The notes beneath the pieces were generated by a model, which worked only from the letters and a program-made list of their open reading frames with translations, made no database searches and was not told the DNA's origin. A program made the position numbers and the translations under genes. Shown here one piece after another: positions 25,941 through 34,636 of a stretch of DNA of 64,000 nucleotides. How positions within the stretch are numbered: position 1 is the stretch's first letter; each line of letters opens with the position of its first letter. This stretch comes from JAGMES01 sp023128035 (GTDB taxonomy: Bacteria > Bacillota > Halanaerobiia > DY22613), in NCBI GenBank assembly GCA_030627905.1, contig DAOVRZ010000004.1, positions 1 through 64,000 on the forward strand, in the 5' to 3' direction.

Positions 25941-27272
25941 GTGAATCAAGTGAAGCAAGAAATAAAAGAAAGAATTGATATGATAAATCGTGGTGAAGTG
26001 CCAGAAGGATATAAGAAGACCAATGGTGGTATTATACCAGATGAATGGGAATATGTCAGTTTAAAAACAATTATTAAGCTAATATCTGGTCAACATATCA
26101 ATGAAATAGACTATAATACTTCGGGAGAAGGTATTCCCTACCTTACAGGTCCTTCGGATTTTGAAGAAGGTTATATTAAAGCAAATAAGTATACTAATAA
26201 ACCAAAAACTATGTGTAATATTGGTGATATCTTAATAACTGTAAAAGGTTCTGGAACAGGTAAAACAACAATTTCTGATAATAAGTATTGTATCAGTAGA
26301 CAATTAATGGCAATAAGAGCAAAACCTAGAATGCAGAAATATATATATTTTTATCTTAAAAAAAATGAAAGCAAATATAATTCAGATTCAGCTGGTCTCA
26401 TACCAGGGATTACTCGAAATGATATTAATAACAGTAAAATTATGATTTCTCAAAATATCAATGAAATTTATGAAATAGGTAATATCCTCTCCACCTGGGC
26501 CAGCGCCATCGAACTTAAAGAGAAACTCATAGAACAGAAAAAGGAACAGAAAAAAGGTCTTTTGCAAAATCTATTGACTGGAAAAATAAGAACACCAAAA
26601 TTTGAAAAAGGTAATTCAAAACAAGTTAAAGAAAGATTAAAATTAATTAAAAATGGCATTGTACCAAAAGGATATAGGAAAACGAAAGTCGGAATTATCC
26701 CAAAAAAATGGGAAGAAAAAAAGTCAAAAAATATTTTTGAAAATTATTGTTATAAGAAGCATAATGGAGAATTAGAAGTTTTATCAGTTACTCAAGATAG
26801 AGGTGTTATTCCACGTAGAGAATTAGATATTGATATTAAATACAATACAAATAATTTGAAAAATTATAAAAAAGTCGAAAAAGGTAATTTTATTATAAGC
26901 CTTCGTTCTTTTGAAGGTGGTATAGAATATTCTAATTGTAGTGGTTTAGTAAGTCCTGCATATACAGTTTTAAGAAAGAAAACAGATATATCTGAAGATT
27001 TTTATAAATATTTATTTAAACAGCAAAATTTTATTAATAGACTTAATTCTCTTATATATGGAATAAGAGATGGCAAGCAGATAGGATATAAGGATTTTAA
27101 AGAATTAAATTTACAGTATCCTTGTTTAGAAGAACAAAAAGCAATTGGGAAAATACTTCTGAGCCAAGATGAAGAATTATGTTTATTAGAACAAGAACTC
27201 ACAACCCTAAAACAACAAAAAAAAGGCCTTATGCAACTACTACTCACCGGAAAAGTAAGAGTAACAGTATAA
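25941..27272 (+). CDS. hsdS: Type I restriction specificity subunit (two TRDs)
   Basis: 443 aa, GTG start with AAAGGA upstream, right after the DinD fragment's stop. It has an internal duplication: 'VPEGYKKTNGGIIPDEW' near residue 19 is echoed by 'VPKGYRKTKVGIIPKKW' near 240, and 'KKGLLQNLLTGKIR' near 200 by 'KKGLMQLLLTGKVR' at the end. This gives TRD1-conserved helix-TRD2-conserved helix, the normal HsdS layout, and determines the bipartite recognition sequence. The TRDs themselves cannot be assigned a DNA target by eye. Confidence 0.92.
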   Translation: MNQVKQEIKERIDMINRGEVPEGYKKTNGGIIPDEWEYVSLKTIIKLISGQHINEIDYNTSGEGIPYLTGPSDFEEGYIKANKYTNKPKTMCNIGDILITVKGSGTGKTTISDNKYCISRQLMAIRAKPRMQKYIYFYLKKNESKYNSDSAGLIPGITRNDINNSKIMISQNINEIYEIGNILSTWASAIELKEKLIEQKKEQKKGLLQNLLTGKIRTPKFEKGNSKQVKERLKLIKNGIVPKGYRKTKVGIIPKKWEEKKSKNIFENYCYKKHNGELEVLSVTQDRGVIPRRELDIDIKYNTNNLKNYKKVEKGNFIISLRSFEGGIEYSNCSGLVSPAYTVLRKKTDISEDFYKYLFKQQNFINRLNSLIYGIRDGKQIGYKDFKELNLQYPCLEEQKAIGKILLSQDEELCLLEQELTTLKQQKKGLMQLLLTGKVRVTV

Positions 27273-27345
27273 GCTTATCAACGAAAGGTTAAAGGTTCTT
27301 ACCCCTTTAACCTTTCCACCCTACACTTAGAAAGGGGGAATGCAC

Positions 27346-30300
27346 ATGCCACGTGCAAGAGATTATGATGAAATAAACATATCTCAGATCCCAGCTATTG
27401 AAGTATTACAAGGATTAGGATATACATATATTAAACCTGAAAAAGCCGAAAAACTTAGAGGAAACTTATACAATGTACTACTTCGAGACATCTTTAGAAA
27501 AAAATTAATTGAATTTAACTCTTACATATACAAAGGAATTGAATATAAATTCAGTGAGAAAAATATCAAACAAGCTATCTTAGATATTGATGAACCTCTC
27601 ACTGATGGACTTGTTAAAACCAATGAGAAAATCTATGAAAGTCTGATGCTTGGAAGAAGTTATCAAGAAAATCTTTCTGATGGTACAAAACGTTCCTTCA
27701 ACCTCAAATATATTGATTGGAAAAATCCCGCTAACAATGTATTTCACGTTGTTGAGGAGTTTTCTGTAGAGCGTGGTGATGGCCAGGGAACAGCAAGACC
27801 CGATATCGTTCTATTTATAAATGGTATCCCCTTTGCTGTTATCGAATGCAAAAAGTCTTCTATCTCCATCAAACAAGGAATAGAACAAATGATTAGAAAT
27901 CAGTATAAAGACTACATTCCTCATCTTTTTAAATATGCTCAAATAGTCATGAGTACCAACAAAAATGAAACCAAATACGCAACCTGCTTTACTCCAGAAA
28001 AATTCTGGTCTATATGGAAAGAAGAAAATGAAGATTGGCTGCAAAATCAACTAGACAAAACTGTTGTAAACCGTATCCCTACCACTCAAGATAAAAACAT
28101 CATATCTTTATTTCATCCGGAAAGATTACTAGAACTAAGTAGATTCTTTATTCTATTTGATAAAGATATTAAAAAAATCGCTAGATATCAGCAGTACTTT
28201 GCAATCAAAGAAATCATTAAAAGCATTGAGGAAAGGGATGAAAAAGGCAATCGTCAATCTGGTGTAATTTGGCATACACAAGGAAGTGGAAAATCTCTTA
28301 CAATGGTTATGCTTGCTAAATACATATTATCAGAATTGTCAAAATATCATCCCAAAGTTGTAGTAGTAACTGACCGTATTAACTTAGATAAACAGATTCA
28401 TAAAACTTTTAATCACACTAGATTATCTGCACAACGTGCTACCAGTGGAAAGCATCTCATTGCTTTAATCAACAATAAAAGTACTGATGTTATTACTACA
28501 TTGGTTCACAAATTTGATACTGCTGCAAATAATCACAAATCTATCGAAAGTCAAGATATATTTGTATTAGTAGACGAAAGCCACAGAACCCAATATGGTG
28601 AGCTTCATTTGAAAATGAAGAAAGTATTTCCTAATGCCTGTTATCTAGGCTTTACTGGAACACCACTAATGAAAAACGAAAAAAATACTATGATAAAGTT
28701 CGGCAAACTAATTCATAAATATACCATAGCTGATGGTGTGGAAGATAAAATTATCGTTCCTCTATTATACGAAGGAAGAATGGTTGAACAAACTGTAAAC
28801 AGAAAAGCCATTGATAAACGCCTTGAAATGATCACAAGACATTTAAATGAAAAACAAAAAGAAGAAGTAATGAAAAAATGGAGTCAATTCGAAAAAATAG
28901 CTTCCTCTGATCAAAGAATTACACTGATAGCTGATGATATAATTGACCATTTTACAACACACTATAAAACTCATGGGTTACAATTCAAAGCAATGCTTGC
29001 TACAAATAGTAAAATTGAAGCTATAAGATATTTTGATGCATTTGAAGAATTTGGCGATCTTAACTCAGCGGTAGTCATATCTCCACCTGATCAGCGGGAA
29101 GGTTATACGGCTGTTGATGAAGAATCCAAAGATAAAATCAAAAGATTCTGGGATAAAATGATGAATAGATATAGTAATGAAGAAAACTATGAAGATTCTA
29201 TAAAAGATGAATTTGTCAACGGAGATGAATTTGACATTCTTATTGTTGTAGATAAACTGCTAACTGGCTTTGATGCTCCAAGAGCTACAGTGCTTTATAT
29301 AGATAAGCCTATGAAAGAACATACTCTACTACAAGCAATAGCAAGGATAAATAGAATTTATGAAGGTAAAGACTATGGAATTATCATAGATTACAGAGGC
29401 CTTCTGAAAAAATTGGATGAAGCTTTGGAAATATACTCTGGTGCAGGACTTGAAAACTTCGACAGGAAAGATTTAAAAGGAGCTATTTATGATGTCATAA
29501 GTATAATTGGAACTCTAAGACACTATTATACTGAACTTATAAATATCTTCGCTTCAGTGAAGAATAAACAGGATGTAGAAGAATATGAAGTTCTTTTAGC
29601 TGATGCGGAGTTAAGAGAAACTTTCTATGGTGTGCTTAGTCAATTTGGCAGACATCTAAGCATTGCTTTGGAATCAGAGCAGGTATATAATGCCTTAAGT
29701 CAAGAAGAGCTAAATAAATATAAGAATGAATTTAAATTCTATCAGGAGTTAAGAAAAAGTGTAAAGCTAAGATATTCTGATACAATTGACCATAAAGAAT
29801 ATGAAGCAAAAATGCAGAAACTCATGGATAACTATATTTCTGCTGAAGATATTATTCATATAACTAAGCCCGTAGATATCTTAGATGAAAAAGGCTTTGA
29901 AGAAGAATTAGCAAGACTCGGTTCTAAAAGAGCAAAGGCTGATGCAATTAGAACCAGATTGTCTAAAAGAATCAATGCAAAATGGGATGCAAACCCCGCT
30001 TTTTACAAGAAATTCTCTCAAAGAATAGAAGAAACTCTACAAAAATATAAGGATATGAGAATATCAGAAGCAGAATATCTAGAACATATGAAAGATATCT
30101 TGAATGATTTTAGAAAAGGTTATTCAGGAGAAAAATATCCAGGAAATATTAAGAACAATCCTCCTGCTCAAGCATTTTATGGAACGATCAAAGAAATACT
30201 ATCAGAAAAAACAGGTTTTGTCGTAAAAGAAGAAAGAGCAACTTATATGTCTTCAGAAAATAATAAAAAGGATTTATCAGATGATGATTTAGGATATATA

Positions 30301-30498
30301 TCCCTTGAAATCAATAAAATAGTTAGTACTCACAGCAAAGTTGATTGGCATGAGAACATAGAAGTTCATAATCGTATTGCTCAGGAAATTGATGACTTCT
30401 TGTATGATTATTGTAAGGAAAAAGGATTTGAAATTGATACTGCTGATATTATTAAAATCATCGTAAATATCAAAACAATAGCACTCAGACATTATTAA
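27346..30498 (+). CDS. hsdR: Type I restriction endonuclease, motor/nuclease subunit
   Basis: About 1050 aa from ATG 27346 (AAAGGGGG seven bases upstream; ATG 27340 too close). An N-terminal PD-(D/E)xK nuclease domain shows 'RPDIVLFINGIPFAVIECKK' near residues 150-170. The SF2 translocase follows with Walker A 'HTQGSGKSLTM' near 310, 'VDESHRTQYG' (DEAD-box-like) near 409, 'GFTGTPL' and 'QAIARINR'. A helical C-terminus binds the HsdM2S core. Length is normal and no break is visible, so the restriction function looks intact. Co-transcribed with a YgjP-like peptidase 14 bp downstream. Confidence 0.95.
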   Translation: MPRARDYDEINISQIPAIEVLQGLGYTYIKPEKAEKLRGNLYNVLLRDIFRKKLIEFNSYIYKGIEYKFSEKNIKQAILDIDEPLTDGLVKTNEKIYESLMLGRSYQENLSDGTKRSFNLKYIDWKNPANNVFHVVEEFSVERGDGQGTARPDIVLFINGIPFAVIECKKSSISIKQGIEQMIRNQYKDYIPHLFKYAQIVMSTNKNETKYATCFTPEKFWSIWKEENEDWLQNQLDKTVVNRIPTTQDKNIISLFHPERLLELSRFFILFDKDIKKIARYQQYFAIKEIIKSIEERDEKGNRQSGVIWHTQGSGKSLTMVMLAKYILSELSKYHPKVVVVTDRINLDKQIHKTFNHTRLSAQRATSGKHLIALINNKSTDVITTLVHKFDTAANNHKSIESQDIFVLVDESHRTQYGELHLKMKKVFPNACYLGFTGTPLMKNEKNTMIKFGKLIHKYTIADGVEDKIIVPLLYEGRMVEQTVNRKAIDKRLEMITRHLNEKQKEEVMKKWSQFEKIASSDQRITLIADDIIDHFTTHYKTHGLQFKAMLATNSKIEAIRYFDAFEEFGDLNSAVVISPPDQREGYTAVDEESKDKIKRFWDKMMNRYSNEENYEDSIKDEFVNGDEFDILIVVDKLLTGFDAPRATVLYIDKPMKEHTLLQAIARINRIYEGKDYGIIIDYRGLLKKLDEALEIYSGAGLENFDRKDLKGAIYDVISIIGTLRHYYTELINIFASVKNKQDVEEYEVLLADAELRETFYGVLSQFGRHLSIALESEQVYNALSQEELNKYKNEFKFYQELRKSVKLRYSDTIDHKEYEAKMQKLMDNYISAEDIIHITKPVDILDEKGFEEELARLGSKRAKADAIRTRLSKRINAKWDANPAFYKKFSQRIEETLQKYKDMRISEAEYLEHMKDILNDFRKGYSGEKYPGNIKNNPPAQAFYGTIKEILSEKTGFVVKEERATYMSSENNKKDLSDDDLGYISLEINKIVSTHSKVDWHENIEVHNRIAQEIDDFLYDYCKEKGFEIDTADIIKIIVNIKTIALRHY

Positions 30499-30512
30499 GG
30501 TGGTAATAATTT

Positions 30513-31235
30513 ATGGAAATATTAGAAGTAGCTTATAAGGACAAGATCATTAAATTTGAATTACACCGAAAAAATGTAAAGAATATAAATCTAAATATTA
30601 AACCAGATACCACCATCATGGTATCTGCAAATGAGAATGTTCCCACAGATTATATACTTAATTTTGTTAAAGAAAAGGCTTCCTGGATACTAAAAAATGT
30701 CAACCAATTTAAAGAGTATCAACCTGAAAGAAAAACAGATTTAGAATTTATAAGTGGAGAATCAGTAAAATATCTGGGTAAACAATACCGTTTTAAAATA
30801 GTTGAAGATAAAGACGAAAAAGTTAAATATTTTAGGGGCTATATATACATCCATGTTAAAAATAAGTCCAATTACACCAGAAAAGAAAATCTCTTTAATA
30901 ATTGGTTGAAAGAAAGAGCAACTATAATTTTTAATGATTGCTTAAACAAAATATACCCTGTACTAGAAAAATATAATGTAAAAAAGCCCGAAATAATGAT
31001 TCGTACTATGAAAGCTAGATGGGGGTCTTGTATTATAGACAAAAATATAATATTGTTGAACTTTGAACTTATAAAAGCTCCAAAATACTGCATAGAATAT
31101 GTCATACTTCATGAATTAATTCATTTTCTCTATAGAAATCATGACCACAAATTTTATAGTTTCACGACATCTTTAATGCCAGATTGGAAGCAAAGAAAAG
31201 AAATTCTTGATGAAGAAGTTGTAAGAAATCTTTAA
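30513..31235 (+). CDS. YgjP-like zinc metallopeptidase (DUF45)
   Basis: 240 aa with the zinc motif 'HELIH' near residues 199-203 and a third ligand His in 'NHDHKFY', plus the family signature 'KARWGSC' near 167. GGTGG precedes the ATG. Known: DUF45/YgjP proteins, related to SprT/WLM peptidases, are very often the last gene of type I restriction operons. Infer: proteolytic control of HsdR or of the restriction complex, which is not proved for this family. It is followed by a terminator at 31280. Confidence 0.85.
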   Translation: MEILEVAYKDKIIKFELHRKNVKNINLNIKPDTTIMVSANENVPTDYILNFVKEKASWILKNVNQFKEYQPERKTDLEFISGESVKYLGKQYRFKIVEDKDEKVKYFRGYIYIHVKNKSNYTRKENLFNNWLKERATIIFNDCLNKIYPVLEKYNVKKPEIMIRTMKARWGSCIIDKNIILLNFELIKAPKYCIEYVILHELIHFLYRNHDHKFYSFTTSLMPDWKQRKEILDEEVVRNL

Positions 31236-31279
31236 GCAGATCATAGGAGTAAAGCAAGAGGTGAAAGTTAAGTGTAAAG

Positions 31280-31308
31280 TGAGCCTGAATTATAGGCTCA
31301 TTTTTTTT
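31280..31308 (+). terminator. Terminator of the hsd operon
   Basis: TGAGCCT GAATTAT AGGCTCA followed by eight Ts; same stem family as after metH and the MFS gene. Confidence 0.88.
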
Positions 31309-31316
31309 GTTACGAC

Positions 31317-31345
31317 TTGACAAATAATGTTATTATTTATATAAT
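31317..31345 (+). promoter_or_regulatory. Consensus sigma-A promoter of the first NRPS gene
   Basis: TTGACA (31317-31322), exactly 17 nt, TATAAT (31340-31345): a perfect match to the housekeeping consensus, nine bases after the hsd terminator and leaving a ~80-nt leader before ATG 31432. Confidence 0.85.
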
Positions 31346-31431
31346 GGCAAAGGAGTAATAAAACCAAAAATTGTTATTTACAATGCATATTATAAATAAA
31401 GTCCACTATATTCAAAAAGGAGTTGTGTTTT

Positions 31432-34400
31432 ATGAAAACTAATTTAAGCAATAAAATGTTTGTGAACAATGAACAATATTTATTTGAATTTAACAATACA
31501 AAAATAGATTATCCTAAAGAAAAGACAATAGTACAATTATTCGAAGAACAGGTTCAAAGAACACCTGAAAATATTGCTTTAATTTTTGGAGATAGTGAGT
31601 TAACCTATCTTGATTTGAATGAAAAAGCGAATCAATTAGCAAGGTTTTTACGAACAAGAGGGGTTAGCTCAAATGAAGTAGTAGGAATTATGATAGATAA
31701 ATCGCTGGAAATGATTATTAGCGTATTGGCTATAGTCAAAGCTGGAGGATCATATTTACCAATAGATATAGATTATCCAGAAAATAGAATAGAGTATATG
31801 CTTAAAGATTCTGGAACTAAAATTTTATTAACTCAACAAGAATCGATAACTGGAATTGAATTCAATGGTGAAATTATTAATGTTTATGATTCAAAATATT
31901 ATGATAAAGACAAATCAAATCCTGAATGGGTTAATAAACCTAATGATTTAATCTACATAATCTATACTTCAGGTTCTACAGGAAAGCCTAAAGGGGTAAT
32001 GATTGAGCATGAGAATGTAAATAATTTAGTTTCAAACTCAAATCTGTTAATATTTGATGCTAATGATCGAATTTTGCAAACTGGTTCTATTGCATTTGAT
32101 GCTTCCACTTTTGAAATTTGGGGAGCATTATTAAATGGTGCTAGACTGTATTTGATCGAAAAAAATGAGTTATTATCTGCAAAGAGGTTTGAGGATAAGC
32201 TGAAACAAAATCAAATTACAAAGATTTTGATGACTTCTGGTCTGCTTAATCAATTTGTAGATCAAAATATTGAGATTTTTTCTGACTTAAAGACTCTGTT
32301 TGTGGGTGGAGATGTTTTATCTCCTAAGCATATTAATAAGCTGAGAAATGCGAATAAAGAGTTGAAAGTCATTAATGCATATGGGCCAACAGAAAGTACC
32401 GTCATTGCGACTTGTTTAGAGATTGATAAAGATTATGAAAAAAATATTCCTATCGGTAAGCCTATATCGAATACTCAGATATATATCATGGATAAGTATA
32501 ACAATGTACAACAGATTGGTGAACCAGGTGAGTTATGTATTGCTGGTGATGGGTTAGCCAGGGGTTATCTAAATAGACCGGAGTTGACTAAAGAAAAATT
32601 TGTGGTTAGTCCTTTTGTTTCAAATAGTAAAATGTACAGAACTGGTGACCTAGCTAGGTGGCTTCCGGATGGAAATATTGAGTTTATAGGTAGAATTGAT
32701 CACCAAGTTAAGATAAGAGGGTTTAGAATCGAGCTTGGTGAGATTGAGAATCAACTATTGAAATATGATGGGGTTAAAGAAGCAGTTGTAATCGATAAGG
32801 TGAATTCAAAAGGTAATAAATATCTCTGTGGATATGTAGTGTCTGATAAAGAGATTGAAGTATCTGATTTAAGATCATATTTATCAAAAGAGTTACCAGA
32901 ATATATGATTCCTTCACATTTTATGAGGTTAGATAAATTGCCTTTAACACCAAACGGCAAAGTTGATAAAAAAGCACTTCCTGAATTTGAAGGAGTTATA
33001 AATACTGGAATTGAATTTAAGGCTCCAACAAATGAAACAGAAGAAAAACTGGCTGAAATATGGAGAACTATCTTGAGTGTAGAGAGAATTGGAATCCATG
33101 ATAATTTTTTTGATCTAGGTGGACATTCTCTATTAGCCATGAAGGTTGTAACCAGAGCTGTTCCGTATGATTGGAATATAACAGTGCAAGATTTATTTAA
33201 CTTTCCAACTATTCAAAGACTTGCAAGTAAGATTAATGGAAGTCTGAAGAAGATTTATCTGACAGAAAAAGCTGATCTTGATATTGTAACTAGAGAATTA
33301 AAAGAAAGTTATGAAGAAATCGCGGTTAGTGGAGGGAAAATAAACTTTGAGAATATCTTATTGACTGGTGCAACTGGATATTTGGGAATTCATATATTAC
33401 AAGATTTGTTGCTAAGTACGTCAGCGAATGTTTATTGTTTAATTCGTGGAGAAAATCAAAGTTTAGCAAAAACTCGATTAGTCCAATTGCTAGATACCTA
33501 TTTTGATGGTAAGTATAATCATTGGCTGGACAAACGAATTTATGTAATTAAAGGAGATCTAACTGTTAACCAGTTTGGACTTTTAGAAAAAGAGTATCTT
33601 TCGTTAGGTGAAAAAGTTAATACTATTATACATCCTGCTGCGATAGTAAAGCATTTTGGTAATTACTCTGATTTTGAGCAAGTGAATGTATTAGGAACAA
33701 AAGAAGTGATTGATTTTGCTTTAAAATATGGAGTAAGATTAAATCATATCTCAACAATGAGTGTGTCAGGTTCTTTAGTGAAGGGTGAGAAAGATGTAAT
33801 ATTTACTGAGAATGATTTTTATGTAGGACAAAATTATGCAGATAATGTGTACGTCAAGAGTAAATTTGAAGCTGAAAATCTTGTATTTAAGGCAATGAAT
33901 GAAGGTTTAGATGCAACGATTTATAGAGTTGGGAATCTCACTGGAAGATATAGAGATGGACATTTTCAGACGAATATCGGAGAGAATGCTTTTTATAATT
34001 TAATAAAATCTATAGTAGAATTAAAGAGTGTGTCTTCAGAGATGAGCAATCTATTGATTGAGTTTACACCAATAGATATGTGTAGTAGAGTAATTGTAGA
34101 ATTGATGAAGACAAAAGAATCTGTAGGAAGAGTATTCCATGTATATAATCAAAATCAAGTAAAAATAGTAGCACTGTTGCTAATCTTAGCGGAGATGGGG
34201 TTGGATATAGATGTGATAGATGATCTGTCAATTGATGAATATGTGAAGACTTTTGCTAAAGATCAGGATAAGTTAGAAAAGCTGCAGGGCTTGATGCATC
34301 GTTATCAGTTTAAAGTTGATCAGGGTTTAGAGTATCGGGCAGGTGTAACGATTGATTCGACTATAACAATAGAATATTTAAAGCAAATCGGATTTGAATG

Positions 34401-34467
34401 GCCAATGATTGACCAAGAATATCTAGCAAAAGTGTTGGAGTATATGAGGAAGGTTAACTTTATTTAA
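31432..34467 (+). CDS. Single-module NRPS with terminal reductase (A-T-R)
   Basis: About 1011 aa from ATG 31432 (AGGAG upstream). Domains: adenylation (about 30-530; 'YTSGSTGKPKG' near 178, 'NAYGPTES', 'YRTGDLARWLPDG', 'GKVDKKAL'), carrier ('DNFFDLGGHSLLAM', phosphopantetheine Ser near 566), thioester reductase (about 640-1011; NADPH loop 'GATGYLG' near 645, 'STMSVSG' and catalytic 'YVKSK'). No condensation domain. My reading of the ten-residue specificity code is DAFLFGAVIK, which I cannot assign beyond hydrophobic. It would load one amino acid and release it reductively as an aldehyde, or donate to the second synthetase. No phosphopantetheinyl transferase gene is in the window. Confidence 0.9.
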   Translation: MKTNLSNKMFVNNEQYLFEFNNTKIDYPKEKTIVQLFEEQVQRTPENIALIFGDSELTYLDLNEKANQLARFLRTRGVSSNEVVGIMIDKSLEMIISVLAIVKAGGSYLPIDIDYPENRIEYMLKDSGTKILLTQQESITGIEFNGEIINVYDSKYYDKDKSNPEWVNKPNDLIYIIYTSGSTGKPKGVMIEHENVNNLVSNSNLLIFDANDRILQTGSIAFDASTFEIWGALLNGARLYLIEKNELLSAKRFEDKLKQNQITKILMTSGLLNQFVDQNIEIFSDLKTLFVGGDVLSPKHINKLRNANKELKVINAYGPTESTVIATCLEIDKDYEKNIPIGKPISNTQIYIMDKYNNVQQIGEPGELCIAGDGLARGYLNRPELTKEKFVVSPFVSNSKMYRTGDLARWLPDGNIEFIGRIDHQVKIRGFRIELGEIENQLLKYDGVKEAVVIDKVNSKGNKYLCGYVVSDKEIEVSDLRSYLSKELPEYMIPSHFMRLDKLPLTPNGKVDKKALPEFEGVINTGIEFKAPTNETEEKLAEIWRTILSVERIGIHDNFFDLGGHSLLAMKVVTRAVPYDWNITVQDLFNFPTIQRLASKINGSLKKIYLTEKADLDIVTRELKESYEEIAVSGGKINFENILLTGATGYLGIHILQDLLLSTSANVYCLIRGENQSLAKTRLVQLLDTYFDGKYNHWLDKRIYVIKGDLTVNQFGLLEKEYLSLGEKVNTIIHPAAIVKHFGNYSDFEQVNVLGTKEVIDFALKYGVRLNHISTMSVSGSLVKGEKDVIFTENDFYVGQNYADNVYVKSKFEAENLVFKAMNEGLDATIYRVGNLTGRYRDGHFQTNIGENAFYNLIKSIVELKSVSSEMSNLLIEFTPIDMCSRVIVELMKTKESVGRVFHVYNQNQVKIVALLLILAEMGLDIDVIDDLSIDEYVKTFAKDQDKLEKLQGLMHRYQFKVDQGLEYRAGVTIDSTITIEYLKQIGFEWPMIDQEYLAKVLEYMRKVNFI
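33631..34165 (+). repeat. Reductase-domain repeat, copy 1
   Basis: About 535 bp nearly identical at the nucleotide level to 42050-42584 (offset 8,419). Long exact runs are shared, for example the stretch beginning CATCCTGCTGCGATAGTAAA and the one around GGGAATCT. Similarity is higher here than in the rest of the two genes, pointing to recent duplication or gene conversion. Confidence 0.8.
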
Positions 34468-34484
34468 AGAATCAGATAAAGAAA

Positions 34485-34517
34485 TGAGCTTTATGATGGA
34501 GGTCATCTCTTTTTTTG
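34485..34517 (+). terminator. Weak terminator between the NRPS genes
   Basis: An imperfect stem (AAATGAGC... / ...GGTCATCTC) followed by seven Ts. Confidence 0.5.
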
Positions 34518-34529
34518 TATCATCTAAGG

Positions 34530-34558
34530 TTGACGGATAAAGTAATTACATATATACT
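34530..34558 (+). promoter_or_regulatory. Sigma-A promoter of the second NRPS gene
   Basis: TTGACG (34530-34535), 17-nt spacer, TATACT (34553-34558); ATG 34637 follows 78 nt later behind GAGAGGG. The two NRPS genes thus appear separately promoted. Confidence 0.6.
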
Positions 34559-34636
34559 AACAAAGGGATATAATTACAAAATATAAAATATTATTAAAAT
34601 GTTTATCTTAAACTAAAAGAAGAGAGGGAATTTTGT

